DNA of 12,569 bases from Pseudomonadota bacterium (GTDB lineage Bacteria; Pseudomonadota; Alphaproteobacteria; Acetobacterales; Acetobacteraceae), in NCBI GenBank assembly GCA_023424475.1, contig JAFADX010000296.1, forward strand, positions 1-12,569, written 5' to 3'. Position 1 is the first letter of the stretch; each line of letters begins with the position of its first letter. A program made the position numbers and the translations under genes. This document shows, piece by piece, positions 6,592-12,569 of the stretch. The notes under the pieces are model-generated. The model was not told the origin of the DNA. It worked only from the letters and a program-made list of their open reading frames with translations, and searched no databases.

Positions 6592-6999
6592 TCAGCCATC
6601 GGGTGCCGGCCAGTCCGGACGGTCGAATCGCTGGACCTCCAGGGTGTAGCCGGCCGGATCGCGGAAGAAGAACGAGGTCACGCGGTAGGCCTCGGAAAAT
6701 TGCGGCGGCGCAGCGATGTCGACGCCCAGCGCCCGCAGCCGTGCGTGCCAGCCTTCGACATCGGGATGGACGAGGGTGATCACGGCCCCGCCCTGCACGC
6801 GGGGGTTGTCCGTCACGCGCCCACCACGCGCGCGGCAGACGCCGAGGAAGGCCCGGCCGCCCGGCGCGGCGGCATAGATGCGGCAGCTTCCCTGGTCCTG
6901 CACCAGCGCGAAGCCCAGGATCTGTTCGTAGAACCGCCAGGACGGACCGGGATCCTCGGCGTAGAGGAAAGTGACCTGCTGTTCGAAGGGTCCGATCAT
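6592..6999 (-). CDS. VOC (glyoxalase/bleomycin-resistance fold) family protein
   Basis: The 135-residue protein has two βαβββ modules of the vicinal-oxygen-chelate fold. Counted from the 6999 start, module one holds QQVTFLYAED and WRFYEQILGFALV with a DQGSCRIY strand (about 7-42). Module two holds VITLVHPDVEGWHARLRALG (73-92), then FFFRDPAGYTLEVQRF (110-125), whose Glu (E121) matches the usual last metal ligand. Members range from glyoxalases and dioxygenases to antibiotic-binding proteins, so no reaction can be assigned. ATGs at 7023 and 7011 would add 8 or 4 residues. None of the three has a well-spaced Shine-Dalgarno; 6999 is chosen because it begins just before the conserved fold. The gene is divergent from the TAXI protein gene and upstream of the DedA gene. 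Confidence 0.85.
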   Translation of the reverse strand: MIGPFEQQVTFLYAEDPGPSWRFYEQILGFALVQDQGSCRIYAAAPGGRAFLGVCRARGGRVTDNPRVQGGAVITLVHPDVEGWHARLRALGVDIAAPPQFSEAYRVTSFFFRDPAGYTLEVQRFDRPDWPAPDG

Positions 7000-7076
7000 C
7001 CTTCGAAGCATCGCCCGTGCCATGCCGCATTGCCAAGCGGTGGACGTTGCAGGCCAGGGGCCGCATCGTTTCCGTC

Positions 7077-8411
7077 ATGAAGCATCCGATCGCCTGGCTC
7101 GCCCGCCACTGGGCGCTCGCCGCCGCCGTCCTGCTGGTCGCCTGCGGCGCGCTCGGCTACTCGCTCGCCGCGCCGGCGCCGCCGCGCGTGATACGCATCG
7201 CCGTCGGCAACGACCCGGATTCCGCCTATACCCGCGCCGCCACGGCCTATGCGCAGCGGCTGGAGGCGACCGGCTTTCGCGTGCGGCGCATCCCGACCCG
7301 CGGCTCGGTCGAGAACCTCGAGCTGCTGCGCACCCGGCAGGTCGATGTCGCCATCGTCCAGGGCGGCATCGCGGACCCCGGGCGCAACCCCGGGCTGGAA
7401 TCCCTCGGCGCCGTCTTTCCCGAGCCGGTCTGGGCCTTCGTCACCGGCGGGCACGGCATCACGCGCCTCACGGACCTGCGGGGCCGGCGCGTGGCGATCG
7501 GGCCCGAGGGCAGCGGCACGCGGGCGCTGGCCCTCGCGCTGCTCGCCGCCAACGGGATCGGCCCGGGCGACGTCGAGGCCCTGCCGCTCGGCGGCATGGC
7601 GGCCGCCGAGGCGCTGCTTGCGGGCGAGGCGGACGGAGCGATCCTGGTTTCGGCGCGCGTGACCGGGGCGATCGGGCGCCTCATGGCGGAGACGCCCGGC
7701 GTCTCCCTGATCGACTTCGCGGGCCTCTCCGAAGCCTATGCCGTGCGCCTGCCCTTCCTCACCACCGCGCAGTTGCCCCGCGGCGCCCTGTCCATCGCCG
7801 AGGACCGTCCCGATGCGCCGGTGACGCTGCTCGCCCCGGTCGCCTCGGTCGTGACGAACGAGGATATCCACCCGCAGGTGGTCAGCCTGCTCGTCTCCAT
7901 CATGCAGGACGTCCACAGGCCGCGGACCCTGTTCGCGGCCGAGGGCGCCTACCCGCACACCCGCGCGCAGGACCTGCCGGTGAATTCGGATGCCGGGCGG
8001 TACTATGCGCGCGGCCGCACCTTCCTGCAGTCCTGGCTGCCCTTCTGGGTCGCGGTGATGGTCGAGCGGGTGATCTTCATCCTGCTGCCGGTCATCGGCA
8101 TCGCCTTGCCGCTCATCCGGTTCGGCCCGATGCTCTACGCTTGGCAGATGGAGGCCCGGGTTTGGCGCCACTACGATACGCTGCGGCGCATCGAGGCCGA
8201 TGCCGCCCGGGCGGCGGCGCCGGAGGACCGCGAGGCGCTGGGCCGGCGGCTCGAGGAACTGGAGGAGCGCGTGGCGCACCTCCATCTGCCGGCCACCTAT
8301 CGTCGGCATGTCTTCGCGCTGCGGCGCGACATCGCCTATGTGCGGGGCCAGTTCGCGCCGCACCCGCCAGGGGGCGCCGAGCCTAGCCGCCCCGGCGGCG
8401 CGGCCCTGTGA
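7077..8411 (+). CDS. TAXI-family TRAP solute-binding protein with second membrane segment and coiled-coil tail
   Basis: The 444-residue protein has an N-terminal membrane segment (about 12-32), then a TAXI-type binding domain (about 37-320). That domain starts VIRIAVGNDPDSAYTRAATA and contains VDVAIVQGG (89-97), LTDLRGRRVAIGPEGSGTRA (131-150) and LLAPVASVVTNEDIHPQVV (251-269). A second strong membrane segment follows (about 325-348), then a charged, probably coiled-coil tail (about 352-425, e.g. LGRRLEELEERVAHL) and a Gly/Pro-rich end. Ordinary TAXI proteins are about 320 residues and freely periplasmic. Two membrane segments would put the binding domain in the periplasm and the tail in the cytoplasm. 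No fused 4TM-12TM TAXI permease lies beside it. It may be a tethered receptor or a ligand sensor. The start at 7077 has a weak Shine-Dalgarno; a start at 7017 would add 20 residues. Confidence 0.85.
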   Translation: MKHPIAWLARHWALAAAVLLVACGALGYSLAAPAPPRVIRIAVGNDPDSAYTRAATAYAQRLEATGFRVRRIPTRGSVENLELLRTRQVDVAIVQGGIADPGRNPGLESLGAVFPEPVWAFVTGGHGITRLTDLRGRRVAIGPEGSGTRALALALLAANGIGPGDVEALPLGGMAAAEALLAGEADGAILVSARVTGAIGRLMAETPGVSLIDFAGLSEAYAVRLPFLTTAQLPRGALSIAEDRPDAPVTLLAPVASVVTNEDIHPQVVSLLVSIMQDVHRPRTLFAAEGAYPHTRAQDLPVNSDAGRYYARGRTFLQSWLPFWVAVMVERVIFILLPVIGIALPLIRFGPMLYAWQMEARVWRHYDTLRRIEADAARAAAPEDREALGRRLEELEERVAHLHLPATYRRHVFALRRDIAYVRGQFAPHPPGGAEPSRPGGAAL

Positions 8412-8499
8412 AGGACCGGACTCCGCGCCCGCGCTGGCCAGAGCCGGGCCGGTCATGGATGATCGTTCCCGCCACCAAGGACAAGGGAGACCCGACGGG

Positions 8500-9000
8500 A
8501 TGAGCGACCTCACGAACAGGATCACCGGCCAGATCCCGATCAAGGAGCCAGCCTGGCTGAAGGAATTCAAGGCCTTCATCATGCGCGGCAACGTCATCGA
8601 CCTTGCGGTCGGCGTGGTGATCGGCGCCGCCTTCACGGCGATCGTGACGTCCCTGGTCCAGGACCTCATCAATCCGATCATCGGCATCCTGATGGGCGGG
8701 ATCGACTTCTCCAACCTGTTCATCGTGCTGTTCGGGGAACGCAAGGCGACGCTCGAGGCGACGCGGGAGGGCGGTGCCTCGGTGCTGGCGATCGGCTCCT
8801 TCCTCAACGCGGTGATCAAGTTCGTGATCGTCGGCTTCGCGGTGTTCTGGCTCGTGAAGATCATCAACAAGCTGCACGGCGCGAAGGAGGAGCCCAAGCC
8901 GAAGGAACCGCCGCCGCCGACGCCGACCGAGACCCTGCTGACGGAGATCCGCGACGAGCTGAAGGCGCAGCGGGACGGAACGGCTCCGTCCGGGGGCTGA
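8500..9000 (+). CDS. mscL: Large-conductance mechanosensitive channel MscL
   Basis: This 166-residue inner-membrane channel opens under membrane tension to release solutes during hypo-osmotic shock. The core is unmistakable: FIMRGNVIDLAVGVVIGAAF (26-45) as the pore-lining TM1, INPIIGILMGGIDF (57-70), a periplasmic loop (71-97), TM2 (about 98-122) and IINKLHGAKEEPKPKEPPPP (121-140). The C-terminal helix LLTEIRDELKAQR (146-158) is the usual cytoplasmic bundle. The N-terminus carries about 15 more residues (MSDLTNRITGQIPIKEP) than the E. coli protein. The ATG at 8500 has a GGGAGA about 10 bases upstream. An 88-base spacer separates it from the TAXI gene, so co-transcription is possible. Confidence 0.95.
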   Translation: MSDLTNRITGQIPIKEPAWLKEFKAFIMRGNVIDLAVGVVIGAAFTAIVTSLVQDLINPIIGILMGGIDFSNLFIVLFGERKATLEATREGGASVLAIGSFLNAVIKFVIVGFAVFWLVKIINKLHGAKEEPKPKEPPPPTPTETLLTEIRDELKAQRDGTAPSGG

Positions 9001-9283
9001 CGGCAGCCGGTGCCGGGCCGCGGCGCCGGCCGCCATCCCGAGGGTCGGCATCCGGCATCGGGAGCCGCTCCCGTCCCGGTGGCTCGGCGGCACGCGTCCG
9101 GTGCCCTCATGCTGGCCGCCCGCCATGCGCATCGCCCGAGCGAGGTGACGATGATCGTCCTCGCGCCCTGACGCGGATACGGCGCGGAGCGCGAGGACCG
9201 TCGCTCGCTTCTCGCGCGAAACATTTCCGCCTAAGGTGCGTCGGAGGCAAGCAGGGTCGTGTCCGGCGATCGAGGGGAATTGC
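9001..9283. other. Non-coding spacer between mscL and vgrG with two inverted repeats
   Basis: No gene is recognised. CGGGAG-CCG-CTCCCG (9059-9073) is a 6-bp hairpin that could end the mscL transcript, though no T-run follows. GCGCGAG (9189-9195) and CTCGCGC (9211-9217) pair around a 15-base loop. AAACATTTCC and CTAAGGT (about 9219-9237) then form an unusually AT-rich patch just before vgrG, where its promoter would be expected. TAAGGT (9232-9237) is a poor -10 match and no good -35 was found. Confidence 0.45.
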
Positions 9284-11530
9284 ATGAGCGCCACCGTCTT
9301 CGACCAGGCCGAGCGTTACCTCGCCATGCGTTCCGATACCCTTGGCCCCCGACTCGCGGTCCTCACGGAACTCGACGGCGAGGACACGCTGTCGAAGCCT
9401 TTCTCCTATCGCATCCGCTTCACCACCGAGGAACCGGCCGCCGATGTCAGGGGCCTGCTCGGCACCGCCGTCTCGCTGGAGTTCGGCGTGCCGAACGCGG
9501 AGGACGAGGCCCAGGCGCGCCGCCCGCTGCACGGCATGATCCGCCGCCTCTCGCGCGTCGGCCGCGTGCCGCTGAGCGTGCAGGGCATGATCTGGGAAGC
9601 CGAGGTGGTGCCGCGCCTGTGGTTCCTCTCGCTGACCTCGGACTTCCGGATCTTCCAGGACATGACGATCCCCGACATCGTCACGGCCGTGCTCAACGAC
9701 CATGGCCTCGGGGGGCACTTCGTGCTGCGGCCGGCCGCCATGGCCGCGGGCCACGGCACGCTCGAGTACTGCGTGCAGTACAACGAGACGGCGCTCGACT
9801 TCGTCTCCCGCCTGATGGAGCAGGCCGGCCTGTTCTACTGGCATGAGCACGGCGCGAACGAGCACATGCTCGTCATCAGCGACGACAACCACTACGCGCG
9901 CGTGCCCTCGCCCTCCTTCGGGACGCTCGCGATCCACGGGCCGGGATGGCTGACCCGCTTCGACGAGCATCATACCCTCCGGTCCGGGACGTGGACCGTG
10001 CGGGACTTCAACCTGCTCGACCCGGAGAACCCGATCGACCGCAGCGCCGAATGGCGCGACGACGCCGGCGCGCCGGGCAGCGTCGCGGCGCTGATGAGGG
10101 GCCGCGAGCGCTACGGTTATCCCGGCCGGTACATGGCGCGCATGCACGCCTCCTCGGTGGATTTCGGCGACACGCAGTCCCTGGTCGGCAGCACCGACGC
10201 CACCACGATGAGCAACCTGCTGATCGAATCCGAGGAGGCGAACTGGCACCGCTGGAACGGCGAGGGCCTGGCGACCGGCCTCGACGCGGGCACCAGGGTG
10301 AGCATCGACACCGACATGGGCAGCGAGAAGGACGAGATGGACTTCCTCGTCACCTCGGTGGCCCACAGGGTCGCCGACTACAGCCACTGGACCGAGGAGA
10401 TGTGGGAAGGCCGCCAGCCGGTCCCGCGGTCCTGCACCACCCGCTTCGAATGCCTGGACGTCGCGGTGCCCTTCCGGCCGGTCCGCGCCACGCCCCGGCC
10501 CAGCGTGCACGGGCCGCAGACCGCGATCGTCACCGGCCCCGCGGGCGAGGAGATCTACACCGACAAGTATGGCCGCGTGCAGCTGAAGTTCCCCTGGGAC
10601 CGCGCCGCGGCGCCCAACGGCACCGCCTGCTGGGTGCGCGTCTCCGAAGGGTGGGCCGGCAACGGCTGGGGCCAGGTCCACCTGCCGCGCGTGGGCGACG
10701 AGGTGGTGGTGGACTTCCTCAACGGCGACCCGGACCGGCCGATCGTCACCGGCCGCGTCTACAACGTCGAGCGCATGCCGCCCTACGCCCTGCCCGCCGA
10801 GAAGACCAAGTCCGGGATCCGCACCCGGTCCTCGCCCGGCGGCACCAGCGACAATGCCAGCGAGCTCACCTTCGACGACGCCATCGGCAGCGAGCTCGTC
10901 CTGCTGCATGCCGAGAAGGACTACACGGTCGAGGTCGAGAACAACGAGACGCGGACGGTCGGCATCGGATCGAAGACCGGCAACCGCACCACCACGATCA
11001 AGAACGACGAGAGCGTCACGATCGGCGGCGACAAGTCGGTCAGCCTGACCGGCAACTTCACCGAGACGATCGGCGGCACCGAGACCCGCACCGTCACCGG
11101 CGACGTGACCGAGACCGCCAGGGGCAACGTCACCATCAAGGTGAACGGCACGCTCGACATCAGTTCGGACGCGTCGATCAACCTCACGGCGCCGAACGTC
11201 AACTCGAACAGCGAGAACGATTCCGACTTCAGCCGGACCTACGACTGGAGCATGGGCGTCGGATGCGGCAGCTGCTTCCTCACGGCGAACTACACCGGCG
11301 TGCTGAACACCAACAGCTTCGCGGTCGCGCTCAACACGATCGGGCTCAGCGTCACGGTGGGCCTGCTGGCGGTCAACCTGGTTCCCGTCACCGTCAGCGT
11401 CGGCGCGGTGAACTGGTCGAATTCGAGCATCAGCGGGGAAAAGCGCCTCGTCCGCATGGAAAGCGACATCGCCTCCCTGCGCGATGCGAGCATCGACATC
11501 ATCGACGCCACCCTGATGCTGATGAAGTGA
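9284..11530 (+). CDS. vgrG: Type VI secretion spike protein VgrG with C-terminal extension
   Basis: The 748-residue trimeric spike (TssI) sits on top of the Hcp tube and carries effectors into target cells. The gp27-like base (about 1-390) includes PFSYRIRF (39-46) and YNETALDFVSRLMEQAGLFY (166-185). The gp5-like OB fold (about 405-495) holds DKYGRVQLKFPWD (427-439) and VRVSEGWAGNGWGQVHLPRV (451-470), ending FLNGDPDRPIVTGRVYN. A linker with SGIRTRSSPGG (510-520) precedes a Thr-rich β-helix needle (about 545-635, ETRTVG, ESVTIGG, ETIGGTETRTVTGD repeats). Residues 640-748 are an extension beyond the needle: a CGSCF motif (661-665), alternating hydrophobic strands and a final helix (RLVRMESDIASLRDASIDII). 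No known effector domain is recognised there. ATG at 9284 has AGGGGAA about 5 bases upstream. DUF2169 follows. No T6SS core gene is visible, so this is probably an orphan vgrG cluster. Confidence 0.95.
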   Translation: MSATVFDQAERYLAMRSDTLGPRLAVLTELDGEDTLSKPFSYRIRFTTEEPAADVRGLLGTAVSLEFGVPNAEDEAQARRPLHGMIRRLSRVGRVPLSVQGMIWEAEVVPRLWFLSLTSDFRIFQDMTIPDIVTAVLNDHGLGGHFVLRPAAMAAGHGTLEYCVQYNETALDFVSRLMEQAGLFYWHEHGANEHMLVISDDNHYARVPSPSFGTLAIHGPGWLTRFDEHHTLRSGTWTVRDFNLLDPENPIDRSAEWRDDAGAPGSVAALMRGRERYGYPGRYMARMHASSVDFGDTQSLVGSTDATTMSNLLIESEEANWHRWNGEGLATGLDAGTRVSIDTDMGSEKDEMDFLVTSVAHRVADYSHWTEEMWEGRQPVPRSCTTRFECLDVAVPFRPVRATPRPSVHGPQTAIVTGPAGEEIYTDKYGRVQLKFPWDRAAAPNGTACWVRVSEGWAGNGWGQVHLPRVGDEVVVDFLNGDPDRPIVTGRVYNVERMPPYALPAEKTKSGIRTRSSPGGTSDNASELTFDDAIGSELVLLHAEKDYTVEVENNETRTVGIGSKTGNRTTTIKNDESVTIGGDKSVSLTGNFTETIGGTETRTVTGDVTETARGNVTIKVNGTLDISSDASINLTAPNVNSNSENDSDFSRTYDWSMGVGCGSCFLTANYTGVLNTNSFAVALNTIGLSVTVGLLAVNLVPVTVSVGAVNWSNSSISGEKRLVRMESDIASLRDASIDIIDATLMLMK

Positions 11531-11557
11531 CGCCGGTGCACCAGGGCCATACCAGCA

Positions 11558-11577
11558 GCCGGCCGCCGGCGGCCGGC
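11558..11577. repeat. Perfect 20-bp palindrome between vgrG and the DUF2169 gene
   Basis: GCCGGCCGCCGGCGGCCGGC is its own reverse complement over all 20 bases. As RNA it can fold into an 8-bp stem with a 4-base loop. It lies 27 bases after the vgrG stop and 14 bases before the next start. With no T-run it is more likely to slow transcription or translation than to end transcription fully. Confidence 0.6.
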
Positions 11578-11591
11578 CAGGCGCGCCGCGC

Positions 11592-12569
11592 ATGAGGGTC
11601 GAGAAGCCCCTCGCGCTCGGGCTGCTGACGCGGCCCGCCGAGTTCCGCCGCCGCTACTACCTGAGCCTCGCCGCGTTGAGCTTCTGCCCGATGGGCGATG
11701 ACCCCGGCCTGCTCGGCGAGGTCGCGATGTGGAAGTTCCTGCCGGACGCATTGCCGGCGGGCCAGCCTCTCGACCTCTGCATCCCGAAGCCGGCGGCCGA
11801 GTTCCTCGTCGCCGGCAGCGCCTTCGCGCCGGGCGGGCAGCCGGTCTCCTCGCTCACCGTCTCGGTGCGCCTGGGGGAGGTGACGCGGCGGATCGGCGTC
11901 GTGGGCGACCACTATGTCGAGGACGGCCTGCCGAGCGAGCCGCAGCCCTTCACCGAGAAGCCGCTCGGCTGGGACCGCGCCTATGGCGGGCCGGGATTTC
12001 CCGAGAACCCGCTCGGCCGCGGCATCGCGGAGGTGCCGATCCCGGGTGTCGGCTACCGCGTCGCGCTGCCCAATGTCGTGCAGCCGCACGGCACGGCCGC
12101 GGGCGGCCGCCCCGACCCGGTGAACCTCGGCCCCGTGGACATCTCATGGCCGCAGCGCGCGCGCCTCGCCGGCACGCACGACCAGCTCTGGCTCGAGGAG
12201 GATTTCCCCGGCTTCGCCCGCGACACCGACTTCCGCATGGCGATGGCCGCGCAGCCCGGGCAGCGCTTCCCGGGCTTCCTCGCCGGCGACGAGGACTACG
12301 CCATCGGCCACATGCACCCGGAGGAACCCGAGATCACCGGCCGGCTGCCCGGCATCCAGCCGCGCATCCTGGTGCAGCGGAGGGATTCCGCAGCCTTCGA
12401 GGACGTGCCGCTGCTGCTGACCACCGTCTGGTTCTTCCCCGCGCGGAAGCGGCTCGTCATGGTCCATCACGGCCGCGTCCAGACCGCCGAGGAGGATGCG
12501 CGCGACATCGCGGCGCTGGTGCTCGGCGCCGACCGGCTCGGCGCGCCGCGGCCCGCCGCGGCGTTCGAG
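11592..12569 (+). CDS. DUF2169 type VI secretion adaptor-like protein (3' end outside window)
   Basis: The first 326 codons are open to the right edge; the stop is not in the window. Family-typical segments are EKPLALGLLTRPAEF (4-18), PLGWDRAYGGPGFPENPLGR (124-143), WPQRARLAGTHDQLWLEED (186-204), FPGFARDTDF (205-214) and GHMHPEEPEITGRLPG (239-254). In Agrobacterium, a DUF2169 protein encoded between vgrG and a DUF4150/PAAR-like gene acts as an adaptor or chaperone for loading a cognate effector onto VgrG; the same role is inferred here from family and position. Some DUF2169 proteins continue into pentapeptide repeats, so the missing part could hold another domain. ATG at 11592 has only a weak Shine-Dalgarno and follows a 20-bp palindrome, so translation may be low or coupled to vgrG. 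Confidence 0.88.
   Translation, partial: MRVEKPLALGLLTRPAEFRRRYYLSLAALSFCPMGDDPGLLGEVAMWKFLPDALPAGQPLDLCIPKPAAEFLVAGSAFAPGGQPVSSLTVSVRLGEVTRRIGVVGDHYVEDGLPSEPQPFTEKPLGWDRAYGGPGFPENPLGRGIAEVPIPGVGYRVALPNVVQPHGTAAGGRPDPVNLGPVDISWPQRARLAGTHDQLWLEEDFPGFARDTDFRMAMAAQPGQRFPGFLAGDEDYAIGHMHPEEPEITGRLPGIQPRILVQRRDSAAFEDVPLLLTTVWFFPARKRLVMVHHGRVQTAEEDARDIAALVLGADRLGAPRPAAAFE

Noticed and set aside
6996..9224. A 742-residue minus-strand frame opposite the TAXI and mscL genes
   Set aside because: The plus-strand genes have clear family motifs. The antisense frame is low-complexity and has no independent support.
9107..11593. An 828-residue open frame on the minus strand opposite vgrG
   Set aside because: It is antisense to a clearly coding VgrG, its composition is biased to Arg/Asp/His/Gly/Val, and it has no recognisable motif.

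Overview
The window is GC-rich bacterial DNA with dense genes and short spacers. The gene content (a DctPQM TRAP transporter, a TAXI-type solute-binding protein, and a VgrG–DUF2169 type VI secretion pair) together with the very high GC suggests an alphaproteobacterium, possibly of the Acetobacteraceae/Roseomonas kind. That placement is inference from content and style, not from a marker gene. No rRNA, tRNA, CRISPR array, insertion sequence or phage gene was recognised.

Left part (1-2700). The first ~300 bases hold no recognisable gene but do contain a palindrome-bearing repeat-like element (207-251). A PaaI-type hotdog thioesterase (minus strand, GTG start with a strong Shine-Dalgarno) is divergent from manC, a two-domain mannose-1-phosphate guanylyltransferase/mannose-6-phosphate isomerase. 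A small HicA-like protein with no visible HicB partner follows manC.

Middle part (2900-6000). A complete tripartite TRAP transporter lies in the order dctP (Tat-like signal peptide), dctQ, dctM. A perfect 12-bp hairpin separates dctP from the membrane genes. dctQ starts on TTG, and that start overlaps the stop codon of a well-placed 12-codon micro-ORF. dctQ and dctM overlap by ATGA. A symmetrical hairpin at 5906-5926 ends the operon against the convergent DedA gene.

Next (5935-9000). On the minus strand, a VOC/glyoxalase-fold protein lies upstream of a DedA-family membrane protein (TTG start). Divergent from them is a 444-residue TAXI-family solute-binding protein that has a second transmembrane segment and a coiled-coil tail but no TAXI permease beside it. 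The mechanosensitive channel gene mscL follows.

Right part (9284-12569). A 748-residue VgrG spike protein with an unusual C-terminal extension is followed, after a spacer containing a perfect 20-bp palindrome, by a DUF2169 protein that runs off the window edge. In other proteobacteria DUF2169 proteins act as adaptors that load effectors or PAAR-like tips onto a cognate VgrG. This is therefore probably the start of a type VI effector-delivery module whose effector and immunity genes lie beyond the window. It is the best place to look for something undescribed.
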